Shown piece after piece: positions 1 to 7,278 of a DNA stretch of 64,000 nt. Position 1 is the stretch's first letter; each line of letters starts with the position of its first letter. A program made the position numbers and the translations under genes. The notes below the pieces were generated by a model that was not told the DNA's origin, did no database searches, and worked only from the letters and a program-made list of their open reading frames with translations. This DNA is from JANLYC01 sp963750495 (GTDB lineage: Bacteria; Actinomycetota; Actinomycetes; Propionibacteriales; Nocardioidaceae): assembly GCA_963750495.1 (NCBI GenBank), contig CAVVQV010000006.1, forward strand, positions 62,001 to 126,000, written 5' to 3'.

Positions 1-48
1 GCGCGTCTCGGTGTTGGCTGCGCTGGTGGGGTTGGCTGTCTCGGTCAT
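1..48 (-). CDS. nuoD: NADH-quinone oxidoreductase subunit D, N-terminal fragment (cut by window edge)
   Basis: Only the first 16 codons lie in the window (MTETANPTSAANTETR). They begin with an ATG whose A is the last base of the nuoC stop codon (TGATG overlap), so translation is coupled to nuoC. No family motif is visible in so short a piece. The assignment rests on the fixed nuoA-B-C-D order of bacterial complex I operons and on the reading frame staying open to the edge. NuoD is the 49 kDa-type subunit of the peripheral arm that helps to form the quinone site. Confidence 0.6.
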   Translation of the reverse strand, partial: MTETANPTSAANTETR

Positions 49-884
49 CAGTTGTAAGACCTCCGACGGTCGGGCGGGGGAATCGTCGCACCCTTGTACT
101 CGACGGGGATGCCGCCGAGCGGGTAGTCCTTGCGCTGCGGGTGACCTGGCCAGTCGTCAGGCATCTGGATCCGGGTGAGGGCCGGGTGGCCGTCGTAGAT
201 GATGCCGAAGAAGTCGTACGTCTCGCGCTCGTGCCAGTCGGCGGTCGGGTAGACGGCCACGACGGACGGCATGTGTGGGTCGGCGTCGGGGCAGGTCACC
301 TCGACGCGGATCCGACGGTTGTGGGTCATCGAGAGCAGGTGGTAGACCGAGTGCAGCTCGGCACCCTCGTCGTGGGGGTAGTGCACCCCGCTGACACCGC
401 TGCAGAGCTCGAACCGCAGCTCCGGGTCGTCGCGCATCGTCTGCATCACCGCAACGAGCTTCTCGCGGGCGACGTGGAACGTGATCTCGCCCCGGTGCAC
501 CACGACCTTGTCGATGGCCTCGGCTGCGCCGTGCGGCTCGAGGGCCTGGTCGAGTCGGTCTGCGATTGCGTCGAACCAGCCGCCGAACGGGCGCTGGGTG
601 GCGCCGGGGATGGCGACCGGTCGGACGAGACCGCCATAGCCCGAGGTGTCACCCGATCCCGAGACACCGAACATGCCGGTGCGTATGTCGACGACGTCGA
701 GGTCCTGCTGGGGCAGCGGCCCGGGATCGTCGCTCAGGACGATGTCGTCGTCGTGCAGTGACTTGTCCTCGATCGAGCGTTCGCCGGCGGGCTTGTCCTC
801 GAGGGAACGCTCACCGACCGGCTTCTCCGGAACGCCCGCAGGCTGCCCGGCAGGAGGCATCGGGGGCGGCTTCTCGTCGGTCAT
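48..884 (-). CDS. nuoC: NADH-quinone oxidoreductase subunit C
   Basis: The 278-residue protein is the 30 kDa-type subunit of the peripheral arm of complex I, which passes electrons from NADH to menaquinone. The conserved C-terminal half is clear: HSVYHLLSMTHNRRIRVEV, then WHERETYDFFGIIYDGHP near residues 215-235, and a PQRKDYPLGG ending. The first 50 or so residues are an acidic, proline-rich extension not typical of the family; it contains a tandem 10-residue repeat (KPVGERSLED at 21-30, KPAGERSIED at 31-40). The ATG overlaps the nuoB stop by ATGA, so the two are translationally coupled. M. tuberculosis NuoC is shorter, so the extension is lineage-specific. Confidence 0.95.
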   Translation of the reverse strand: MTDEKPPPMPPAGQPAGVPEKPVGERSLEDKPAGERSIEDKSLHDDDIVLSDDPGPLPQQDLDVVDIRTGMFGVSGSGDTSGYGGLVRPVAIPGATQRPFGGWFDAIADRLDQALEPHGAAEAIDKVVVHRGEITFHVAREKLVAVMQTMRDDPELRFELCSGVSGVHYPHDEGAELHSVYHLLSMTHNRRIRVEVTCPDADPHMPSVVAVYPTADWHERETYDFFGIIYDGHPALTRIQMPDDWPGHPQRKDYPLGGIPVEYKGATIPPPDRRRSYN

Positions 885-1435
885 CGCAGCAGTCCCCGCA
901 TCTCAGACGTTGGCTCCGCCGTGAGTGCGGCCTGCTCGTCGTGCTGGACCTCGGCCACCCGGTTCGCGCCGAGCTTCGAGTGCTGGATGTCGTTGTGGAG
1001 CTTGAGGATCGCGTCGATCAGCATCTCGGGGCGCGGCGGACAGCCCGGCAGGTACATGTCGACGGGCACGACGTGGTCGACGCCCTGGACGATCGCGTAG
1101 TTGTTGAACATGCCGCCGCTGCTGGCGCACACGCCCATCGCGAGGACGTACTTGGGGTTGGCCATCTGGTCATAGATCTGGCGCAGCACGGGAGCCATCT
1201 TCTGGCTGACGCGACCGGCGACGATCATGAGGTCGGCCTGGCGCGGCGAGGCGCGGAAGACCTCCATGCCGAAGCGGGCGAGGTCATAACGAGGCCCGCC
1301 GGAGGTCATCATCTCGATGGCGCAGCAGGCGAGGCCGAACGTCGCCGGCCACAGGGACGCCTTGCGGAAGTAGCCGGCCAGGTCTTCGACCGTGGTGAGC
1401 AGGACTCCCGACGGCAGCTTGTCTTCGATACCCAC
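881..1435 (-). CDS. nuoB: NADH-quinone oxidoreductase subunit B
   Basis: This 184-residue protein carries the N2 iron-sulfur cluster of complex I, the last electron carrier before quinone. All four cluster cysteines are present: C37 and C38 (GLACCAIEMM), C103 (GVCASSGGMF) and C132 (LPGCPPRPE). The start is GTG, preceded by a GAGGTAG Shine-Dalgarno and separated from the nuoA stop by 9 nt. The gene ends inside the nuoC start (ATGA). Length is usual for the family. Confidence 0.97.
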   Translation of the reverse strand: MGIEDKLPSGVLLTTVEDLAGYFRKASLWPATFGLACCAIEMMTSGGPRYDLARFGMEVFRASPRQADLMIVAGRVSQKMAPVLRQIYDQMANPKYVLAMGVCASSGGMFNNYAIVQGVDHVVPVDMYLPGCPPRPEMLIDAILKLHNDIQHSKLGANRVAEVQHDEQAALTAEPTSEMRGLLR

Positions 1436-1444
1436 GTGACTACC

Positions 1445-1804
1445 TCAGTCCCATTCCAGGCCGCCGCGGCGCCAGACATAGGCGTACGCGACGAAGATCG
1501 TGCCGATGAACAGGGCCATCTCGACGAGGCCGAAGACCTTCATGCTGTCGAAGTAGACGGCCCACGGGAACAAGAAGATGATCTCGATGTCGAAGACGAT
1601 GAACAGCATGGCGGTGATGTAGTACTTCACCGGGAACTTGCCGCCACCCATGGGCTGCGGCGTCGGCTGGATGCCGCACTCGTAGGAGTCGAGCTTGGCA
1701 CGGTTGTAGCGCTTTGGCCCGATCACGGTGCTGACGGCGACGGACCCGACCGCGAACAGTGCCGCCAGCAGCATCAGGCCGAGAATCGGCACGTACTCAC
1801 TCAT
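1445..1804 (-). CDS. nuoA: NADH-quinone oxidoreductase subunit A
   Basis: The 119-residue membrane subunit has three hydrophobic helices, with the first at residues 4-28 and the others around 60-80 and 88-108. Family markers are the loop with YECGIQP near residue 40 and FIVFDIEIIFLFPWA near residues 68-82. The ATG at 1804 was chosen over an upstream in-frame start because a strong AGGGGAGG Shine-Dalgarno precedes it. It is the first gene of the nuo operon; a TAGGAT box about 70 nt upstream is a candidate -10. Confidence 0.96.
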   Translation of the reverse strand: MSEYVPILGLMLLAALFAVGSVAVSTVIGPKRYNRAKLDSYECGIQPTPQPMGGGKFPVKYYITAMLFIVFDIEIIFLFPWAVYFDSMKVFGLVEMALFIGTIFVAYAYVWRRGGLEWD

Positions 1805-1873
1805 CGTGTCTGCCTCCCCTCTGTCGTTGCGAGTGCGACCTGCGGTGCCCGTTGAGTGCACGCACGTTTCGCC

Positions 1874-1879
1874 ATCCTA
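1874..1879 (-). promoter_or_regulatory. candidate -10 box of the nuo operon
   Basis: On the minus strand this reads TAGGAT, which fits the actinobacterial TANNNT -10. It lies in the 87-nt gap between the menaquinone reductase stop and nuoA and would give a leader of about 62 nt. I see no convincing -35 and no Rex operator here. Confidence 0.3.
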
Positions 1880-1891
1880 GAACTGCACCTC

Positions 1892-3205
1892 TCATGCCGT
1901 GGGGGCGACCTTGGACAGACCGTTGACGAGACGGTCCGTGAGGTCGCCGTCGCGGGCGTCTGTGAGGTTGGCCAGCAGCTTGAGCGCGATCCGCATGAGG
2001 GCCGGCCGAGGGAGCCCGTAGCGGGTGAGGTACTTCATCACACTGGGGTTGCCGATCGCCTGCACGAAGAGGCGACCCACCGTGTAGTAACCGCCGTAGC
2101 GCTGGTCGAGCGCGCTGACATACCCCTGCAGCGCGCGCTCGCGCCCGTCGGCCGTCGTTCGGCTGAGCGCCTGCGTCACGACGTCGGCAGCCATCTCTCC
2201 GGACTCCATCGCGTACGCGATGCCTTCGCCGTTGAACGGGTTGACCATGCCGCCGGCGTCGCCGACCAGCAGCATGCCGTTGGCGTAGTGGGGCTTGCGG
2301 TTGAAGCCCATCGGGAGCGCGGCCCCACGGACCGGCGAGACCATGTTGTGGTCGCGGAAGCCCCACTCCTCGGGCGTGTGGTCGAGCCAGCGCTTGAGCA
2401 GGTCCTTGTAGTCGACGTGCTGGAAGGCGGACGACGTGTTGAGAATGCCCAGGCCGACGTTGACCGTCCCGTCACCGACGCCGAAGATCCAGCCGTAGCC
2501 GGGGAGCAGCTTGCTCTCGCCGGGCTTGCCGTCCCAGAGCTCGAGCCATGACTCGAGCCAGTCGTCGTCATGGCGCGGGCTCGTGTAGTACGTGCGGACC
2601 GCGACACCCATCGGGCGGTTGTCGCGCTTCTGCAGCCCCATCGCGAGGCTGAGCCGGGTCGAGTTGCCGTCAGCGGCGATGACCACCGGCGCGCTGAACG
2701 TCACCTCGTCACCGGTCTTGCGGCCACCCTCGTCGACCGTCCTCGCCGTGACGCCGACGATCCGGCCGGTCGCATCGAGGACGGGGCCTGTCACCGCCGT
2801 CTGCTCGTGCAGCCTGGCGCCGACCTTCTGGGCGTTGCGCGCCAGAATTTCGTCGAAGTCCATCCGGGTGCGTACGAGTCCGTAGTTGGGGTAGTCGGTG
2901 AGGTCGGGCCAGGGCAGCTCGAGGCGCTGGCCGCCACCGACGATCCGCAGCCCGTGGTTCTTGATCCATCCGGGCTGGTCGAGATCGATGCCCAGCGACA
3001 CCAGCTGACGCACTGCACGGGGGGTGAGCCCGTCGCCGCAGACCTTTTCCCGCGGGAAGGCGGTCTTTTCCAGGAGCAGGACGTCGAGGCCGGCCTGGGC
3101 GAGATAGGTCGCCGCGGTGGAGCCGCCGGGGCCGGCGCCGACGACGATGACGTCGGCCTGCCGTTCTGACCTGGAGGGCGCTCCGGTCGTGGCGGTCGCG
3201 GTCAT
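1892..3205 (-). CDS. menJ: menaquinone reductase / geranylgeranyl reductase family flavoprotein
   Basis: This 437-residue FAD enzyme belongs to the geranylgeranyl reductase family. In mycobacteria the member beside menaquinone genes (MenJ, Rv0561c) reduces one isoprenoid double bond of menaquinone. Visible are the dinucleotide motif VVGAGPGGST (residues 21-30), EKVCGDGLTPRAV, the LPGYGWIFGVG segment that lines the substrate cavity in this family, and the second FAD motif GDAGGMVNPFNGEGI. The ATG at 3205 follows AAGGAA; the upstream in-frame start lacks support. Context (nuo on one side, menG and menF on the other) favours the menaquinone role over chlorophyll or archaeal lipid roles. A Rex-like operator lies in its leader. 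Confidence 0.88.
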   Translation of the reverse strand: MTATATTGAPSRSERQADVIVVGAGPGGSTAATYLAQAGLDVLLLEKTAFPREKVCGDGLTPRAVRQLVSLGIDLDQPGWIKNHGLRIVGGGQRLELPWPDLTDYPNYGLVRTRMDFDEILARNAQKVGARLHEQTAVTGPVLDATGRIVGVTARTVDEGGRKTGDEVTFSAPVVIAADGNSTRLSLAMGLQKRDNRPMGVAVRTYYTSPRHDDDWLESWLELWDGKPGESKLLPGYGWIFGVGDGTVNVGLGILNTSSAFQHVDYKDLLKRWLDHTPEEWGFRDHNMVSPVRGAALPMGFNRKPHYANGMLLVGDAGGMVNPFNGEGIAYAMESGEMAADVVTQALSRTTADGRERALQGYVSALDQRYGGYYTVGRLFVQAIGNPSVMKYLTRYGLPRPALMRIALKLLANLTDARDGDLTDRLVNGLSKVAPTA

Positions 3206-3253
3206 GGCTGGCGGTTCCTTCGGAGAGGCCGTACGGAGGTGGCGTCCGGGCAA

Positions 3254-3267
3254 GTGAAATTCTTCAC
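3254..3267 (-). promoter_or_regulatory. candidate Rex operator in the menJ leader
   Basis: The core GTGAA-ATTC-TTCAC is a perfect 5-bp inverted repeat with the 4-bp spacer of the Rex consensus (TTGTGAA-W4-TTCACAA); the two outermost positions on the left diverge. A TAGACT -10 lies at 3285-3290 on the minus strand, so the site would fall about 10-25 nt after the start point, a position suited to repression. rex itself is in this window. Confidence 0.45.
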
Positions 3268-3284
3268 GAGCCGGGCCACGGCCC

Positions 3285-3290
3285 AGTCTA
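3285..3290 (-). promoter_or_regulatory. candidate -10 box of menJ
   Basis: Minus-strand TAGACT matches TANNNT and lies about 80 nt before the menJ start codon, upstream of the Rex-like inverted repeat. No clear -35 is visible. Confidence 0.35.
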
Positions 3291-3334
3291 GGACCTGCCG
3301 TTGGCGGGTGCACCACTGCGTTCCCGCGGCACGG

Positions 3335-3766
3335 TCAACGCCGTGGGAGTCCATACGCATGTGTCACCCGCAAGCTGCCCATGAGCCGTCGGTCGGTCAC
3401 CATCGCGGCCCGGTACTCGTCCCAGTCCGGGTGCTCCTTGCCGGCGACCAGTCGGAACACCTCGATGAGCTCTTCCACGGTGGCGTCGTGCGGATCAGAT
3501 GCGGTGGGAGTGAGCTGCATGTCGCCCTCGACGACCGCGTAGGTCCACCCGTCACCGCTCTGGACCAGCATCGAGGCCCGGGGGTCGCGGCGCAGGTTGT
3601 AGATCTTGGCACGGTCGTCGGTGAGCGACATCCGCACGACGCCGGACTCTGCGTCATACGTGTAGCTGACGTTGGACAGCTGCGGTCGCCCGTCACGCTT
3701 GATCGTGGCGAGCGAGCCCAGGTTGCGCTCGGCCACGAAGGCGCTCAGGTCGGGGTCGACTGTCAT
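3335..3766 (-). CDS. PPOX-class (split beta-barrel) F420-dependent oxidoreductase-like protein
   Basis: The 143-residue protein has the split beta-barrel pattern of the PPOX/FDOR-B flavin- or F420-binding family: SLATIKRDGRPQLSNVSYTY near residues 18-37, RAKIYNLRRDPRASMLV in the middle, and a helical WDEYRAAMVTDRRLMGS stretch near the C-terminus. Such proteins bind FMN, F420 or haem-like cofactors and reduce varied substrates, so the substrate cannot be read from sequence. The ATG at 3766 has an ACGGAGG Shine-Dalgarno 6 nt away. It is transcribed on its own after the menG terminator; a TTAGAT box at 3801-3806 may be its -10. Confidence 0.8.
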   Translation of the reverse strand: MTVDPDLSAFVAERNLGSLATIKRDGRPQLSNVSYTYDAESGVVRMSLTDDRAKIYNLRRDPRASMLVQSGDGWTYAVVEGDMQLTPTASDPHDATVEELIEVFRLVAGKEHPDWDEYRAAMVTDRRLMGSLRVTHAYGLPRR

Positions 3767-3806
3767 CCGGTGCCTCCGTCGGTCGCGGGTCTCCAGGCAC
3801 ATCTAA

Positions 3807-3860
3807 CCCGAAGATCCGAGGCTTGCCTTGCCCTGGCCAGGCAGGTCTCGGATCTTCGGG
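3807..3860 (-). terminator. compound stem-loop terminator after menG
   Basis: Arms CCCGAAGATCCGAG (3807-3820) and CTCGGATCTTCGGG (3847-3860) pair perfectly over 14 bp around a 26-nt loop that can itself pair (GCCT with AGGC). It starts 6 nt after the menG stop and separates menG from the PPOX gene. There is no clear U-tract, which is common in actinomycetes. Confidence 0.7.
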
Positions 3861-3866
3861 ACGGTG

Positions 3867-4556
3867 TCACCTGGTGGCGCGGTGGAGGGCAACGATGCCG
3901 CCGGACAGGTTGCGCCACTCGACGCTGCGCCATCCGGAGCGCGCGATCTCGGCGGCCAGCCCGGGCTGGTCGGGCCAGGCCTGGATCGACTCAGCGAGAT
4001 AGACGTAGGACTCCGGGTTCGACGACACCGCGCGGGCGACGCTGGGCAAGGCCTTCATGAGGTACTCGGTGTAGACCGTGCGGAACGCCGGGTGGGTCGG
4101 CTGGCTGAACTCGCACACGACGAGGCGACCGCCCGGCCGGGTGACCCGCAGCATCTCGGTCAGCCCGCGCGGGAAGTCGTGCACGTTGCGCAGCCCGAAC
4201 GAGATCGTCACGGCATCGAACGTCTCGTCGGCGAAGGGCAGCCGGGTCGCATCGCCAGCGGCGAACGGCAACCGAGGGCGCGCCCGCTTGCCGACCTCGA
4301 GCATGCCGACCGAGAAGTCGCACGGCACCACCGTGGCGCCGGCCAGCGCGAACGGCACACTGCTCGTACCCGTGCCCGCGGCGAGGTCGAGCACACGCTC
4401 CCCTGGCTTGGCGTCGACGGCCGCCAGCACGGCCCGCCGCCAGCGGCGATCCTGACCGAGTGAGAGCACGTCATTGGTGAGGTCGTAGCGCTCGGCCACC
4501 TCGTCGAACATGGCCGCGACGTCACGCGGCTGCTTGTCCAGACTGGCTCGACTCAT
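3867..4556 (-). CDS. menG: demethylmenaquinone methyltransferase
   Basis: The 229-residue SAM-dependent enzyme methylates demethylmenaquinone in the last ring step of menaquinone synthesis. The UbiE/MenG signature is plain: MFDEVAERYDLTNDVLS at residues 16-32, SAM motif VLDLAAGTGT at 55-64, DFSVGML near 80, SFGLRNVHDFPRGL and SNPESYVYLAESI towards the end. The ATG at 4556 was chosen by alignment to the family start; a GAGGCT box 6 nt upstream could be either a weak Shine-Dalgarno or a leaderless -10. It is divergent from menF across 51 nt. Confidence 0.95.
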   Translation of the reverse strand: MSRASLDKQPRDVAAMFDEVAERYDLTNDVLSLGQDRRWRRAVLAAVDAKPGERVLDLAAGTGTSSVPFALAGATVVPCDFSVGMLEVGKRARPRLPFAAGDATRLPFADETFDAVTISFGLRNVHDFPRGLTEMLRVTRPGGRLVVCEFSQPTHPAFRTVYTEYLMKALPSVARAVSSNPESYVYLAESIQAWPDQPGLAAEIARSGWRSVEWRNLSGGIVALHRATR

Positions 4557-4594
4557 GGCGCAAGCCTCGCATGCTGGTCTGCGCCGTGAGGTCG

Positions 4595-4600
4595 TAGGCT
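4595..4600 (+). promoter_or_regulatory. leaderless -10 box of menF
   Basis: TAGGCT lies exactly 7 nt before the GTG start of menF, and no Shine-Dalgarno is present, so the transcript probably begins at the start codon. Confidence 0.55.
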
Positions 4601-4607
4601 TCCCCCT

Positions 4608-5891
4608 GTGACGACCCCCGCGCCGCGATCGGCGTACGACACCGACGCCGCGCAGCACAGCACCCACCTCGCCCCGCTCGTGGCGCGCACGGTGGTCATC
4701 GACGACCCCGGACCGCTCATCGACCTGCTACCCCGCACGGCTCCGCTGTCGTGGGTGCACCGCGGCGACGGCCTGGTCGCCTGGGGCGAAGCGGCGCGGT
4801 TCGAGTGCGGCGGACCCGAGCGCTTCCAGGCCGCCGAGCACTGGTGGCGCGGCGTCGCCGAGCACTGCGTCGTCCGCGACGAGGCAGACGTGCCGGGCAG
4901 CGGACTGTTGACCTTCGGCTCGTTCGCCTATGCCGACCGGCCGGGCCGTTCGGCGCTCGTGGTGCCGTCGGTGATCGTGGGCCGTCGCGGCGACCTCGCC
5001 TGGGTGACGACGGTAGGTCGCGGATCGTTGGAGCCTGCCCCGCGTCTGGTCGGACAGGAGCCCGTGAGCCTGCCGGGCGAGGTCCTCTTCAGCGACGGCG
5101 CGATGAGTGGTGCCAGCTGGGAGCTCGTCGTGGCCGAGGCGGTCCGGCGCATCCGGTCGGGCAGCCTCGACAAGGTCGTGCTGGCTCGGGACCTGATCGC
5201 CGAGCTCGACGAACATCTCGACGTACGGGCGCCGCTACGGCGGCTGGCGGAGCGATACCCGGCGTGCTGGACGTTCCACGTCGATGGGTTGTTCGGGGCC
5301 ACCCCAGAGATGCTGGTGCGCCGGGAGCGTGGCCTCGTCACCAGCCGGGTGCTCGCCGGCACGATCCGGCGTACCGGCGACGACGAGCACGACCTGGCGC
5401 TCGCCGCCACCCTCGCGCGGTCGTCGAAGGACCTGGAGGAGCACGAGTTCGCCGTCCGCTCCGTGGCAGACGCGCTGGCGCCGTACTGCCTCAGCATGAA
5501 CGTGCCGGAGAGCCCGTTCGTGCTGCACCTGCCGAACGTCATGCACCTCGCCACCGACGTCACCGGCGTGCTCGACGACGTCACCAGCTCGCTGGGGCTG
5601 GCGGCGGCGCTGCATCCGAGTGCCGCTGTCGGTGGCACGCCGACGCCCGACGCGGTGGCGCTGATCGCCGAGCTCGAGGGGATGGATCGCGGTCGCTATG
5701 CCGGTCCGGTCGGCTGGATGGACGTCAAGGGGGACGGCGAGTGGGGTATCGCGTTGCGCTCGGCCGAGTACGACGGGAAGCGGGTCCGGTTGTTCGCCGG
5801 CTGCGGCATCGTGGCTGAGTCCGAGCCGGCGGCCGAGCTGGCTGAAGCGGCGGCGAAGTTCATCCCCGTGCGTGACGCCCTCACCTCCTGA
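4608..5891 (+). CDS. menF: isochorismate synthase
   Basis: The 427-residue enzyme converts chorismate to isochorismate, the entry into menaquinone synthesis. The chorismate-binding domain fills the C-terminal two thirds: LDKVVLARD with the catalytic-region lysine K189, SRVLAGTIRR, SSKDLEEHEF, HLPNVMHLATDV, LHPSAAVGGTPT and RGRYAGPVGWMDVKGDGEW. GTG start without Shine-Dalgarno, 7 nt behind TAGGCT. Salicylate synthases and anthranilate synthase components share the fold, but the surrounding menG, menD, menC, menE and menA make the menaquinone role most likely. A stem-loop follows the stop. Confidence 0.92.
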   Translation: MTTPAPRSAYDTDAAQHSTHLAPLVARTVVIDDPGPLIDLLPRTAPLSWVHRGDGLVAWGEAARFECGGPERFQAAEHWWRGVAEHCVVRDEADVPGSGLLTFGSFAYADRPGRSALVVPSVIVGRRGDLAWVTTVGRGSLEPAPRLVGQEPVSLPGEVLFSDGAMSGASWELVVAEAVRRIRSGSLDKVVLARDLIAELDEHLDVRAPLRRLAERYPACWTFHVDGLFGATPEMLVRRERGLVTSRVLAGTIRRTGDDEHDLALAATLARSSKDLEEHEFAVRSVADALAPYCLSMNVPESPFVLHLPNVMHLATDVTGVLDDVTSSLGLAAALHPSAAVGGTPTPDAVALIAELEGMDRGRYAGPVGWMDVKGDGEWGIALRSAEYDGKRVRLFAGCGIVAESEPAAELAEAAAKFIPVRDALTS

Positions 5892-5944
5892 CCCTCCTGA
5901 CCGGCTGACCTGCTGACTGCAGGCTCCCGGCTGCCGGGACGCCG

Positions 5945-5973
5945 AAGGCCCCCGCCCGCTGGGCGAGGGCCTT
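5945..5973. terminator. bidirectional stem-loop between menF and the HesB-like gene
   Basis: AAGGCCCCCGCCC and GGGCGAGGGCCTT form a 13-bp stem with one mismatch and a GCT loop. It lies between two convergent genes and can serve both. Confidence 0.7.
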
Positions 5974-6011
5974 GCTGCTGCCGGCTCGGGCCGGCCGCGT
6001 CGGTGTCCGGG

Positions 6012-6296
6012 TCAGGCCTGCGGTGCGATGCCGAACTGCACGGACCCGGACTCGTCGACCTGGGCGTCGAGCACTTCGTTGGCCAGCGCGGCAGCAGCCG
6101 CTTCGTCGAGGTAGATGCGGGCGCCGTCGGCCTCGAGGACCTGGTCGCCGGGCTGGGGGTTCTCGACCGGGGTGAGACCGAGTGCGGAGGGGTCGGACTC
6201 CTGCCTGCTGATGCGCAGGCCGCCGGCCTCGGACTCGGTGGTCTGTTGGGTGATCGTCTTGACGACATCGGTGGCGTTCTCAGTCAGGGTGAGCAT
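6012..6296 (-). CDS. HesB/IscA-like small protein lacking cysteines
   Basis: The 94-residue protein resembles the A-type iron-sulfur carrier (HesB/IscA) fold in length and pattern: LTLTENATDVVKTI at the N-terminus, GGLRISRQ, then ARIYLDEAAAAAL, and a short C-terminal beta end. None of the three ligand cysteines of true A-type carriers is present; the protein has no cysteine at all. Many actinobacteria carry such cysteine-free homologues of unknown function. The ATG at 6296 has GGAAGAGAG upstream. It is probably monocistronic. Confidence 0.6.
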   Translation of the reverse strand: MLTLTENATDVVKTITQQTTESEAGGLRISRQESDPSALGLTPVENPQPGDQVLEADGARIYLDEAAAAALANEVLDAQVDESGSVQFGIAPQA

Positions 6297-6510
6297 GAGG
6301 CTCTCTTCCGTCGATTGCAGGTGCATGCCGGACCTTCCCACCGTCTCTGATCCGGACGCAGGACTCAAGTCGAGACCGCGTCGGGTTGGCCGTGAAGGCG
6401 GTGGGTATGACGCGGCTCACCTGGGGCGGCAGGGCGCGGGCCTCATCCGTCATACGGCGTGGAGGTGGGTCTGTGGGGAGGCTCGCGAGGCAAACCCCCT
6501 GTACACAAGG

Positions 6511-6560
6511 CGCGTTTGCCTAGTTCACAAGCCAGGTGGCTTGTGAACTAGGCAAACGCG
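6511..6560. repeat. dispersed palindromic element, copy 1 (50 bp, perfect)
   Basis: Two 24-nt arms (6511-6534 and 6537-6560) are exact reverse complements around a 2-nt GG loop. The inner part is GCCTAGTTCACAAGCCA and its complement. Near-identical palindromes occur at 23169-23214 and 52772-52809. This copy lies 3' of the lipoprotein gene (stop at 6578) and about 215 nt upstream of the HesB-like start. It may act as a terminator or as a REP-like element. Confidence 0.9.
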
Positions 6561-6577
6561 GAAGGGCCACCCGGTGG

Positions 6578-7174
6578 TCAGAAGACGGAGGGGGAGGATT
6601 GGGAAAGGCGGAAGCCGTGACGGGAGAGCAACGAGAGGCAGCGGATGCCCGTGATTCGGCTGGTACAGCCGAAGTCTCCGACCACGGTCGATGTGCCGTA
6701 CTTGAGCACCCGCGCCCCCGGAGCGAAGACGGAGTCGGTCACGCAGACGAACGCGCCGACGTCCCCGCCCGACACCTTGAGGCTCTGGCCGTAGTCACCG
6801 CGGCAGCCGGGCGGCCTGGTCGGCTCGCGGTAGACGTGCTGGCGGATGTCGCAGCGTGCCCCACCGGACGTGATCCGGCAGCCGATGTTGCGCGATGGCG
6901 TCTGGAAGACCCGTACTGTCCCGACGACCTTCGGCAGCTGCCCGTGTCGAGGTGACGGTGGTGCGGTCGTCGGCTGCTTCGTCGGGCTCGGCTTCGTCGG
7001 GCCTGACGTCGGCCCTGACGTGGTGGGCTCGGTCTGCTTGCCCTCGTTCCGCGACGACTCCGTGCTCGGCCGGCCACCCGCGACGACGTCAGCAGCCGAG
7101 CCGCACCCGCCGAGCGTCACGAGGGCCAGTGCGGTGGCCCCGGCCAGACATACGCGTACTCGTCGTGTGCCCAC
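6578..7174 (-). CDS. lipoprotein with a conserved Cys-rich C-terminal domain (DUF6636-like)
   Basis: The predicted 198-residue precursor has a basic n-region, a hydrophobic stretch and the lipobox LGGC (C24), so it should be anchored to the outer face of the membrane. A Ser/Thr/Pro-rich linker (about residues 35-85) leads to a domain with PSRNIGCRITSGGARCDI, then further cysteines at PPGCRG, FVCVTD, FGCTSR and IRCLSL; the pattern looks like DUF6636, whose function is unknown. GTG at 7174 was chosen because GGGAGG lies 5 nt upstream; the earlier in-frame ATG would put an extra 20 residues before the signal. No partner gene is evident. Confidence 0.72.
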   Translation of the reverse strand: MGTRRVRVCLAGATALALVTLGGCGSAADVVAGGRPSTESSRNEGKQTEPTTSGPTSGPTKPSPTKQPTTAPPSPRHGQLPKVVGTVRVFQTPSRNIGCRITSGGARCDIRQHVYREPTRPPGCRGDYGQSLKVSGGDVGAFVCVTDSVFAPGARVLKYGTSTVVGDFGCTSRITGIRCLSLLSRHGFRLSQSSPSVF

Positions 7175-7278
7175 GTCGACCTCCCGCAGCCGCTCGCCGT
7201 TTCGTGCTCGACCTGTCCGAGCCTGCCAGATCATGGCAGTGAGATCGAGCGGACTCCGACTCCGGCAGCAGCCCCCGC

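Noticed and set aside
6511..6560. Rex operator within the dispersed palindrome (TTCACAA and TTGTGAA present)
   Set aside because: The half-sites point outward (TTCACAA-N10-TTGTGAA), opposite to the Rex order and with the wrong spacing, and the sites lie at 3' ends.
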